Below, in pieces: positions 11,958 to 22,353 of a stretch of DNA of 64,000 nucleotides (position 1 is the stretch's first letter; every line of letters starts with the position of its first letter). The DNA lies in the NCBI RefSeq assembly GCF_023973825.1, contig NC_090125.1, forward strand, positions 989,501 to 1,053,500, given 5' to 3'. Position numbers and translations under genes: made by a program. This stretch comes from Plasmodium brasilianum (lineage: Eukaryota > Apicomplexa > Aconoidasida > Haemosporida > Plasmodiidae). The notes under the pieces are model-generated. The model ran no database searches. It was given only the letters and a program-made list of their open reading frames with translations, and was not told the DNA's origin.

Positions 11958-14900
11958 ATGTGTTTTAACTGCATAGTAAGGAAAATATATAGCACTGTTC
12001 TGATCTTTTTCTTATGTACAACTTTTTTTGAGTCTGCTTGTTACTGTTACACAATAGGTGGAAGGACTTACAGGTATAAAAATAAAGCAATTCTGCTTTG
12101 CACGATTAGGAATGTACGCGGGTATATATATACATATATATGTATGTATATGTATATGTATATGTATGTGCATATACATATGTATATTTATGTGTACGTG
12201 TGTATGTGTCCCGACTCTGGTAGAGCTACCTAGTCTTAGCATATTTCCTAAACGATTTACACACATGCGAAAATTCTTAATCCCTGCAGATTAACCCCCA
12301 TTAAGATAAACACAAGACAGAAGGATGTTATCAATTTTATTAAAAATGATTCATGTGGAGTAATAAAGAGTAAAAGTATAAAAAAAAAAAAAAAGGGAAA
12401 TGATTTTTCTATTAATTCAATAAATATACCAAATTCTTCGGAGTTTCACATTCCTCAAGAGTATCTAGATTATAACATCCCAGAGGAACCAATGTAAGCA
12501 TATATGAAATGAGAAGTATAGCTAGCCAAATATTTATTTTTTTGTTTTTTTTATATTTTTTCCTTTCTCCACTTATCGTTGGGGAGAAATTAGCAAGCAT
12601 AAGAATAGACATATATATCTATCTATGATTGTTTTATGTTCATTCCACTGTATTTTTCCTTTTTTTGCTGTATCATTTGCACGTGTGCAATTTTGTTAGT
12701 ATCACAAAAATGAAATATATATGTATATATAAACATGTATATATAAACATGTATATGTATGGGTGTACGTGTATGTTTATGTGTATGTGTATATGTATGT
12801 ATATGTATATGTATATGCGTATGTATAAGTTTATGTACACACATGGGCGTGGCTTGTTTGCTCCCCCCCCCTTCTCCCCAATCTCTTTTGAAGATACCCG
12901 TATATATCTGTGCCGGACAACTTATACACAAAGCAGAAAAATGAGAGTGAGAGGAAAGAGAACGACAAAGGGAAGCTAGTACAGTGGAACGGACAAAATG
13001 ACCAAATGGGAAATATGTCCATTGATGAATGCAAAAAAAAAAGCAATAATGAAATAGTGAAAATTTATGGGGAATTACCTGAACCGACTTTAGAGGATTA
13101 TATTGAAGATACAGAATATGAAAAGTATATCCATCCTTGTTTAATTAAAAAGATTGAAAAAGGAAGTGAATATTATATACATCATTCTATGATGAAACAT
13201 ATTGATGAACATGATGAACTTGCTACTGTAGACTGTTTTGATGTAAATGATTTAGAACACGATCTCACTGAGTACGATTCTGCTTTTAGTGGAATAGGGC
13301 CATGGCCATCCATAAATGAATTAAGAATGAATGAAAATAACTATGAATTTGATAAAACTGATCTTGAAATTGAATATAACATAACGTATAATAAGACAGG
13401 ATATAGAGAATTTAAACAAAACGAACTTAAAAAAAGAATGAAAGAAAATGAAAAAAGTACTAGTAATGATAAAAATAAGGGAGAACAAAAGAGAACAGAG
13501 GTAAATATAAATATATATTCTGACATCGGAAGGGAAAAAATTAACAATGATAAATTAAGTGGGCTTGCTTCTCCTCATAGTGAGGATGAAGTACCTCCTG
13601 GTAATTCAGAATATACTTCAAATAGTATAACCAATGTAACGGTGAGTGATGTAAGAAAACTGTATTACAAAAAAGTTATTAAAAGTATTAGAGAAGCGAA
13701 AGAAGAAATAATAAAATGGGATGAGAGAAAAAAATGTTCAAGAAGCAGATGGAATTTGACAAAAGAAGAATTGAACTTACTTCCTGAACAAGTCAGAAAA
13801 TTGTATTTTTATAAACACAAGCAGTATGAGGAGGAGAAGAGGGATATGATAAGAAAGATGAGTGAGGTATCAGTATCGCAAGATACACTGCGTAATGTGG
13901 ACCAAGTGCCGTATGGTATCAGGACTGCTGGCTGTAATAGTGGTAGAGATCCTGTGGCGGATGGTATTGCAATGAACGATGAAGCATTAACAATGAATTT
14001 AGAGAGTAAGGGAACAAACGAAGATGATGCCTTTCAAAATAATTTTCAGAACTTCAGGTTATTAGAAGACAACATTTTATATACAAAACCGAAGTCTCCT
14101 ATTGACAATATTTTATATGAGTGGGATGACTCACTTCAATGTACATGGAGGAAAAGAGCTGAAGAAGTTATTAGAGATGTTATAATGTATGACTATCCAT
14201 ATAAGGAATTAAGAAGACCATCAAATTTAGATTTGTATGATGTTACATGGTATGCTGGTAAAGTAGAAGTATTTGTAACCATAGAAGAAGGAAAAAATTA
14301 TAATATTTCATTATTCGACTTAAAACAATTAGTTAAAAAAATTGCAGAAAGATTGAAAGAATTAGAAATTGATGAAGAAATTGTTATTCTTCCCTTTTTT
14401 GAGTTAATTGTTTCATCCTTACCAAGTAAAAATATACTAGTATGTAGAAAAGACTGGAATAGAAACATAGGTAAAGATGTTGTCGTGTTTTTTAAAGATA
14501 ATATATTTGAACCACTGGAAGGTATTTTGCTAGGATCGCCTAGTGTATTTCACGTTATTATTAATGTGAATGATGAAAAAATTGAAAATGTTATGGCTCA
14601 CCTTATTGACAAAATTGTCCTAAAAAATACGAAAGATGAGCTAAGGGATCATATCGTTCTGAAAGCAGGTATTGGTCAGGAGGGGGGCTCGTCCGAGGAC
14701 AAAGGGAGTGCACTAAGTGCAACGGAAGGTTCATTAGTAAACGGAGAAGAGGAGGAAGAGGAAGGAAAGCAGGGTGACGAAACGAAAAAGAAGCAGAGGG
14801 AAAAGGAGAACTATATGCACAGGAATGTAAAAAAGGATATAACAAAAATGAGGGATCAGAGAAGTGAAAGAAGCACAAAATTTGCTAAACAGGACTATGA

Positions 14901-15171
14901 TGAAGACGATGACGATAACGAAGACAAGATAAGGGGAATTCAGTTCGATGACCTGAAAAAACTGAAGGATATCAACAAATCCTATAAGGAAAAAAATATT
15001 GATATTATTAAAAATATTAACAAGATAGACGATGAAAATAATAGCAGCATGATCAACTCTCCTTTCGATGAAGATGAGGAGGAAGAAGATGAATATGAGG
15101 AGGATGAAGAATATGACAATGAAATAGAATCGGACAATGGAGAATATGATGACTACATGCCGGACGAATGA
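11958..15171 (+). CDS. RimP-like ribosome maturation factor, predicted apicoplast-targeted, 3 exons
   Basis: Exons 11958-12121, 12290-12493 and 12894-15171 keep phase and give about 881 residues. An alternative exon 1 donor at 12074 has the same phase. Exon 1 encodes a hydrophobic leader (IYSTVLIFFLCTTFFESACYC) followed by a basic stretch rich in Lys/Arg/Tyr, the bipartite pattern of apicoplast import. Residues roughly 540-705 match RimP/YlxS (DUF150). LYDVTWYAGKVEVFVTIEEG is the first alpha/beta domain, ISLFDLKQLVKKIAERL follows, and FFELIVSSLPSKNILV sits where bacteria have 'LEVSSPGLDRPL'. GKDVVVFF and LEGILLGSPSVFHVIINV form the C-terminal SH3-like barrel. RimP helps mature the bacterial 30S subunit, so a role on apicoplast ribosomes is inferred. 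The middle has a WDERKKCSRSRWNLTKEEL block, and the C-terminus is long and acidic (DEDEEEEDEYEEDEEYD). The large extensions are unusual for RimP (about 150 aa in bacteria). Confidence 0.8.
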
Positions 15172-15609
15172 GCTATTTCGAATTGGAAAAAAAGGAGTAC
15201 CCCGTGTACTAATTTTTATCATACCCAAGGAGTGTTAACTTGGGCGTGTGGGTAAGTTGGTTATGTATATATTTACATTATAACATCTTCAACTTGCTGC
15301 ATAATTGACCGCGTGTTATAACTGGTTTATCATTGTCGTAAAGTGCCATTGTAGACACGTTCACCTCTTGCGTTTTTTCCTGCACCGCACTCTTTTTATC
15401 ACATTTTTTCAGTTTTTATCACTTTTTATTACTTTTTATCACTTTTTATTACTTTTTATCACTTTTTATTACTTTTCATTACTTTTTATCACCTTTTATT
15501 ACTTTTTATCACATTTTTTCACTTTTCAAATATTTTCACTTTTCACTTTTTTTCACTTTTTTAAAAAATTTTATGTCGTAATAACAAAGAAAAAAAAAAT
15601 AAATAAATA

Positions 15610-15652
<43 letters not shown>

Positions 15653-16077
15653 ATAAAGATATAGATATATATGTATATAAAGATATAGATATAGATAGAT
15701 ATAAATTAAAGTGATACAATAAAATGCAAAATAAGATGACTACATAAAACCGGCTGAACAAAACAAAATAACAAGGCAACAATACATTTCATGCGCAAAA
15801 CCAAATTAACTGCAAGAGTTTCACACAAATATATAATGAGTAAAAATATACACGCTTTGTAAGTTTTACTGACTTCAAAATTTTGACCTTATGCAAAAAA
15901 AATAAAAAAAAATGTTACACATATATATGTGGTAATTTATTTACAGATAGTGGGAAAAGCTATTACGCAAAAGTGTTTTCAGAAGGATAACCCTTAATAC
16001 AATATTTCCATTTTGTTAACGCGTTCTGCTATTTTTTGCTGCTATAATTTTTTCCTTTTTATGCACGCTTGCTTACG
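15172..16077. other. Spacer between convergent genes
   Basis: This is the 3' flank of the RimP-like gene (+) and the F1-alpha-like gene (-). It holds a ~10-bp CACTTTTTAT repeat (15415-15545) and TA/GATATA microsatellite (15612-15700). No gene seen. Confidence 0.6.
15415..15545. repeat. ~10-bp actttttatc/t tandem repeat
   Basis: About 13 copies alternating actttttatc and actttttatt, lying between convergent genes. Confidence 0.85.
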
Positions 16078-18330
16078 TTACTGCTTCATCTGGGGGGTGT
16101 AAATGAAAGCCGGTTTGACATTCTTCAGAACTGTGTCTAATGTGTGAAGAAACATGGACGCATTCTTGTCCTGAGTAAAGGTCTTCAAATGTTTAAAATA
16201 CTCAGTTTGTAAAAAAGAAAAGTATTTAATATGATGAAAATAATATGCAAAGAATTGATTATAATAAGTGTTAATACTGTTTTTCGATATTACTTCATTT
16301 GTGAAATTATATGTTAGCAAATTTCGTAAAAAGACTAACTGCTCAAATGAATTTAAATTAAATATTTCAAAATTTTTATAAACTAATATGTAGTATATAT
16401 TATTATAATAAATCATATCTTCATATTCCCAATGATCTATATATATATTCATTATTTTTTTATTTTCTATTAATGAGATTAATTCATTCCTTTTATCAAA
16501 AATGTGTCTTATTTCATCTTTAATAATTTTCCAGATTTTATTTTTTTCAATTACCTCATTTTTTATTATATGACTAATATTTATTTCTGGGATAATATTT
16601 AAATCATTTTTTAATAAATATATATTATTTTCACTTAATGACAATGCATCATTTTTTATCCTACTCACCGCTTCACCTTCATCAAAAAAACACAAAGTCG
16701 TTACACTGTTTGATATGGTATCCGGACTTTCCTCCTCCTTCATATGTAACATGTCCGAGTACATGAAGGCGTCTAACGAGTACTCACAATGGGCGATGCA
16801 TCGAACGCCGCTATATTTGCTATCACTATTGGTCGTTCTAATAGCAGTGGTATTAGTATCCGTAGAACTCGTAATAGTCGTGCCTGTGGCAACCCTTCTG
16901 GATGATGCTCCCTTGCAGTCCATACCTCGACCCGCTCGCACATTTTCCTCAACATCCACCACGTAATGGGGATACACGGAAAACGAGAAAATTTTCGAAA
17001 GGATGGTGTAAATAGATAAAGGGAGTGCAGAAACGCACAACCATTTGGTTTCGTTTATTTTTTCATTTCTGTGATAATAATTTTTTATTAAAGTGTTCAT
17101 TTCGTTTTGCAATTCTAAAACAATTTCACTATATGTGGTTACATTATAAAAAACGAATATAACATTTTTATATATTTTTTTATATTCGTTTAAATTATAT
17201 AAGGACAAAATAGGGGAAACGTAAATTGAAACTTTGGAAGAGTCCTTTGCCGTTGAATTTATTAATATTATATCATTTGGGATTTTTACATTTTCGTATA
17301 TATAATTTTTTGAGTATAATTTTTCCATCTCTTCCATTTTTTCCTCCTCCTCCTCCTCCTCTTTTTTATATAACCAATTTTTTTTTTTTTCACATGACCA
17401 GTTGTGCGTATTTCTGAACCGTTCATACAAATTTTGAAAAAGGTTAACAATTTCTGATTTACAGCTATTTGCGCAAATGATAAAAAAATTTTCATCTTTT
17501 TTAATTAAGTTAACTAACAAATTTTCATAAATAATTGAGTTTAGCACACTTTGTTTCCCTTGATTTTTACCTCCTATTACACACACTTTTTGTCCATAAT
17601 TTATTTTATTGAAAATATCGTTAAGGAAAAGGCTACTATATAATTGTTTTTTTATGGCTCTTTTGCTGTATATTTCTTTGCTGTTTTGACTAAACAAATT
17701 TATATTTATATTAGAATTTAATTCTAAGTTTAAATATGAGTTTACGCTTTTATTTTTTTTAAAAAAAATATAATTTAAATACTCCAACGGGGAAAATACA
17801 TTTTTTTTTTCTTCTACATTAGCCGACATTTGTTCACTCGTCTTTTTTTTTCCATTCTTTTGATCCTTATTTTTCAATTTTTTTTCCTCACTCATTTCAA
17901 AACTCTTTTCATTTATTTTACCAAATACAATGCTGTTTCTATTTATTTGTAAAACTATGCCATACGAATGAGCGTCTAACTTAATAATATCTCCTATTTT
18001 TTTGCACTCACTTCTTTCCTCATCCACTATTATTAGTAGCTCTTCATTCTTACACCCATTGTTAGTTACCTTCAAAATTGGATATTCTTTGAATATATTT
18101 TTTAATTCTTCATCAAACAGATTTGCCTTCCTACTTTTTTTAAAATTGTTCTTTTCGATGCATGTTGTAATATGCCTCTTTTTATTATCATAGTGGCAGT
18201 ACTTTAAATTGCTCTTACTCACTGCTGTTAAATTAAGATAGTTTTTTTTTAAAATATACAAGTAAGGATGAAATAAATTAATTTTCTTTGAAAAAGGTGC
18301 CATTCTCACTAATTTACAAGTGATAAGCAT
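16078..18330 (-). CDS. Highly diverged F1-ATPase alpha-subunit-like protein
   Basis: Intronless, 750 residues, starting MLITCKLVRM with a basic leader plausible for mitochondrial targeting; Met10 is an alternative start. Segments appear in F1-alpha order. IGDIIKLDAHSYGIVLQI and IVFGKI (112-140) fit the N-terminal beta barrel (alpha: 'LNLEPDNVGVVVFG'). INYGQKVCVIGGKNQGKQS (243-261) fits the P-loop ('IGRGQRELIIGDRQTGKT'). IILINSTAKDSSKVSIYVSP (354-373) matches 'TIVVSATASDAAPLQYLAP'. IFVFYN is at the Walker B position. NIYLLKNDLNIIPEINIS (569-586) matches '[21 protein letters not shown]'. The helical C-terminus matches the alpha C-terminal bundle. The P-loop Thr that coordinates Mg is Gln, so nucleotide binding or hydrolysis is doubtful. 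Asn/Lys and acidic insertions bring it well above the ~510-550 aa usual for alpha. It is a second, non-canonical alpha-like protein; role unknown. Confidence 0.7.
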   Translation of the reverse strand: MLITCKLVRMAPFSKKINLFHPYLYILKKNYLNLTAVSKSNLKYCHYDNKKRHITTCIEKNNFKKSRKANLFDEELKNIFKEYPILKVTNNGCKNEELLIIVDEERSECKKIGDIIKLDAHSYGIVLQINRNSIVFGKINEKSFEMSEEKKLKNKDQKNGKKKTSEQMSANVEEKKNVFSPLEYLNYIFFKKNKSVNSYLNLELNSNININLFSQNSKEIYSKRAIKKQLYSSLFLNDIFNKINYGQKVCVIGGKNQGKQSVLNSIIYENLLVNLIKKDENFFIICANSCKSEIVNLFQNLYERFRNTHNWSCEKKKNWLYKKEEEEEEEKMEEMEKLYSKNYIYENVKIPNDIILINSTAKDSSKVSIYVSPILSLYNLNEYKKIYKNVIFVFYNVTTYSEIVLELQNEMNTLIKNYYHRNEKINETKWLCVSALPLSIYTILSKIFSFSVYPHYVVDVEENVRAGRGMDCKGASSRRVATGTTITSSTDTNTTAIRTTNSDSKYSGVRCIAHCEYSLDAFMYSDMLHMKEEESPDTISNSVTTLCFFDEGEAVSRIKNDALSLSENNIYLLKNDLNIIPEINISHIIKNEVIEKNKIWKIIKDEIRHIFDKRNELISLIENKKIMNIYIDHWEYEDMIYYNNIYYILVYKNFEIFNLNSFEQLVFLRNLLTYNFTNEVISKNSINTYYNQFFAYYFHHIKYFSFLQTEYFKHLKTFTQDKNASMFLHTLDTVLKNVKPAFIYTPQMKQ

Positions 18331-18663
18331 TTTTATAAAGAATTACAACATGATGCATAAGAGTTACGTAGATATATTTCGTATATTTCTATCAAAAAAA
18401 ATAGAGAAAAAATTTGTAAATTATATACATGATATATGGAACACGAGGAATAAAAAAAAGATGAAAAAAAAAAAAAAAAAAAGAAGAAGAGTACAATTTT
18501 ATTGTATACTCCAATTTTGTAAAATATGTTATAATATACCATCGAGCAGGGGAAAAAAAAAAAAAAATACTAGATCCTTAACATGCTTAAAATTAAGCAC
18601 AAATACATGCACTTGAAAATATAAACCGGTCCAATACTACATTATATTCTCTTTATTGTGCAA

Positions 18664-18913
18664 CTATATCATACATTTTCTTGACCACACCATGATGTCG
18701 TCATCTACACGCTGTTGTTTCGCCATTTTTTCTCTTAACCAGTTCATTGTTTCATTTTGTTTCTACCATATAAAAACCTAATTGAAAAATGAAAAGAGTA
18801 AATAAAATTCGATATACACAAAAAAATGTTCAAGGTTACGTCAATATGCTTAAGAAAAATTAAGGAAATTCTCTCTTTATACATGCAAGTCAGAAAAAGG
18901 GGCAAAAACATTT

Positions 18914-18944
<31 letters not shown>

Positions 18945-19199
18945 TTCTTATGCCTTTATATATGATGCTCACATTTTGATGCAAGCCACTGTGAGTTTTT
19001 TTCTAATTTTACTGAATTTAACAATTTAGCGTAAAAAAGAGGAAATGGAATGAACGGAAAAAATGCACAAAGCGTATCCCTCTTGTGTGTAGCAGAATTA
19101 AAAGAGCAGGAGGACCACAAATAGGGAAAACTACTGTCGTGATGAGTCCTCTTCATCAGATGGGATAATCTCTTTCATTTTGTTTCTAGACTTTTCCAT
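18664..19199 (-). CDS. Possible small three-exon gene, function unknown
   Basis: Reading the minus strand, exons 19135-19199, 18990-19011 and 18664-18762 join with GT..AG borders and correct phase to about 61 residues. Exon 1 is MEKSRNKMKEIIPSDEEDSS plus one residue, exon 2 a short basic piece (HKIRKKLT), and exon 3 ends in MNWLREKMAKQQRVDDDIMV and a short tail. Exon 3 has amphipathic, protein-like composition, unlike the surrounding low-complexity DNA. Exon 2 might instead extend past 18990. I do not recognise a family. It lies between the F1-alpha-like gene (same strand) and the Spartan gene (opposite strand). It could be chance; a transcript or orthologue would be needed to accept it. Confidence 0.35.
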
Positions 19200-19991
19200 C
19201 CTTTGTTATAATAATTGAAAATAGAATAAAAAAAAAAAAAGAAAGAAAATGAAAAAAAGAGAGAAAAAAAAGAGAAATAAAAAGAGAGAAAAAAAAGAGA
19301 AATAAAAAGAGAAAAAAAAAAGAGAAAAAAAAAAGAGAAAAAAAAAGACATCCACATTTTCATCTACTTTATTTTTTATTCATTATGTTATTTTATTTTT
19401 TTTTTTCTTATTGTTTCCTTATATAACGATTCGAGGAAAAGAGGAAAGAGAAGCTGAGCAGTGCAATATTCAATATCATTATTAACCTAACCTCATGATA
19501 ACGATGTGTGATAGACTATGTATATATACACATATACATATGTACGTATGATGAACCGCTCTAGCGTTTGTTTATATCATTTATTGCTTGTAATCATACT
19601 ATTTTTATCTTTGCTAAAATAAAAGCAGTTTCTTCTATATGAATGTTTTAGTTTTTATCTTTTCCATTTTGCATTGTCTTTAAAAGAGCAAAATATCGTA
19701 TTGCCTTCATGAAAACGAAGAATAGTCAATCGTTGTTAAGAGAAGAAAGCTATTTATAAAATAAAAGAAATCTAGGAGTACTCAATATTTTGCATATTTT
19801 GAAAGAGGTGTTTACAGGGAAAAAAAGAAAAATATACCATACGATACGGTACTATACCATACCACACCATACCATAAGAAATTATGCGGTATACTATATG
19901 GTACGGTAAGATAATATATGAAGCGTATAACAATACTATTTTAATAGTAAACACACAAAGAATATGCAATTAGGATAAGGGATTTCTTAAA
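19200..19991. other. 5' flank of the Spartan gene
   Basis: Contains a purine-rich agagaaaaaa array (19230-19345) and, at 19836-19915, a cluster of taccat/ggtat words in both orientations that could form an imperfect hairpin close to the start codon at 19992. No gene seen. Confidence 0.5.
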
Positions 19992-21397
19992 ATGAGTTAT
20001 GGGATTAGCAAACTAACATCAGTTGAGAGTGAGTACTTACAAAAGAGCGGAAAGAAAAGAAGACAGAAAACCTTAACAGATAAGGAAATTTCTTATGATT
20101 ATCAAGTAAATGATACAAGAATTATAGATCAAGTAAATATATCAATTGGAGTTAACGATGCTGTAGAGAAGACATATAATAACCTTAGAGAAGAGGAGCA
20201 GAGAGAACAGTACAGGGTTGTGAAAGATTCTAATGTTGTAGAAGATTCTAATGGTATAGAAGATTCTAAAAGTGTAGAAGATTCAAAAAGTGTAGAAGAT
20301 GCTAATTGTGTAAAATATTCTAATTATGTAAAAAATTCTAGTTGTACAAACGATTCTAATTGTGAAGAAGGCATAAAAGAGGAAAACTCGGAAGAGGACT
20401 ACGACACATTAGAAGTTATTAGACAACTGAGTTCTATCCAAATAGAATCAGATGATGAAAATTGTAATAAGGATAAAATAGCTCATAATAAGAAAGAAAA
20501 TATTAATTCCAAAAAAGAGAAAAAAGAAAAAAAAAAAAAGAAAAAAAGAAAAAAAAAGAGAGGAAAAAATAATTTGTCTCTTATTTATGACACTTCCGAT
20601 GTAGAATGTGTTGAAGATGCAGTCGTATATGATGAATCGAGTAAAATATACCATTTTCATTTAATTTTAATTTATTTTATTTTATTATATTTATTTTTTT
20701 TTTTTTTCATTTATTTGGTTAGTATTTATGATATGTATATTGCTACTACTGTACGTACTTCGACACTGCTTTTTTGCTTCACCTTTAGGGGGAAGGGGGG
20801 GAGAAAAATGAATTTGTTAGTTGTGTTGTGGAGTACTCTTTTCATTTATGAAAAGAAAAAATGAGAAAAAGGATTATTTATTTTTTTTTACCATTCATAA
20901 CATATATGCCATTCATACCATTTCACATCTTTCCCTTTGCATATGTTTCACGCCCCCTTTTCAAAAGAGGACACGGAATTTCCTGACCTGCAAGAATTAT
21001 TTTCAGAGTATAATGAGAAATATTTTTTTAGCAAATTAAAATCAGTACAAGTGAAATGGAGCAATAAAATGAAGTTGTGCGCAGGGATATGTATATTTAA
21101 GGTATGCTACACACCCGGTTACTTGTGCATATACCCATACATTCACTTATACACATTTTACGCTCAAGTCGAATAAATGCTACCATTATTTAATTGCATT
21201 TCTGCTTCCACACAAATACTTATGTCCAATGGGTTTAATGACCTTTACTTTTATTTTATAGAAATCGGGTTACTGCTGCATTCGGTTATCACTTCCCCTT
21301 CTGAAGCTAAGAAAAATAAAGGAATACAGAGTATATACTAATTTTCACCTTACAAACCTTTTTTTTTTTCCCCTTTTACTTGTGCTATATTATGCTA

Positions 21398-21449
<52 letters not shown>

Positions 21450-22320
21450 TATATATATACATATATATTATTTTATAGGAGACGTTACTTCATGAAATGA
21501 TTCATGCGTTTTTATTTTTAACAAGACATAACTCTAGACACGATGGACATGGACCTGTAATAGTGATACATATATATTTATCTGCTTATTTATTTGTGCA
21601 TATATTTATTTATTCGTATATTTATTTATGCGTATATTTATTTATGCGTATATTTATTTATGCGTATATTTACTTATGCATATATTTATTTATGAATTTA
21701 TATATTTATTACCTTTATTTTTATTTTATTATTTTTTTTTTTTTTTTGTGTGTGTGGATCAAAAATTTCGCATTTTCGTTTACATTAACAATCGAAATAT
21801 GCTACTACCCATTTTGTATTACGCTTAAAAAAAGGAATTTAAAAAGCACATGTACAGAATAAATAAAGCAACAGGACTATGTATTACGATTTATCATAGT
21901 TTTCATAACGAAGTCAACTTCTATAGAAATCATGTCTGGAGGTGCACGGTAAAAACAGCGGAAAAATGCACAAAAAATATACATAAAAAAAGAGAAGAAA
22001 AAAACATATAATATATAGACAAAAATGGACCAATAAACAAAATAGTAAAAGTATGATAAACAAATTATGTATTCTTAAAATTTTTTCTTTCTTTTCTTTC
22101 TTTTCTTTCTTTTCTTTTTTTTCTTTTTTGCAAAAAGGGGGTTTGCCGAACTTACCCTCCTCATTTTGGGTATGTCAAGAGATCCATGAACAGGCCCCCG
22201 GGACCAAAGGAAAAATGGTGTAAGTTAAGGCATAGGCATAAAAAAAAAAAAAAAAAAATGAAGTTGAAGCAATGGAGATGTGGTAATAGAGAGGTGGCAA
22301 TATAAACGAAACAAAACAGG

Positions 22321-22353
<33 letters not shown>

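Noticed and set aside
12623..13046. His/Ile and Met/Tyr-rich ORFs over the second intron of the RimP-like gene
   Set aside because: Produced by GTATAT microsatellite in the intron 12494-12893.
14603..15228. Hydrophobic minus-strand ORFs opposite the acidic tail of the RimP-like protein
   Set aside because: Antisense of GAA/GAT-rich codons always reads as Phe/Ile/Leu/Ser; no independent support.
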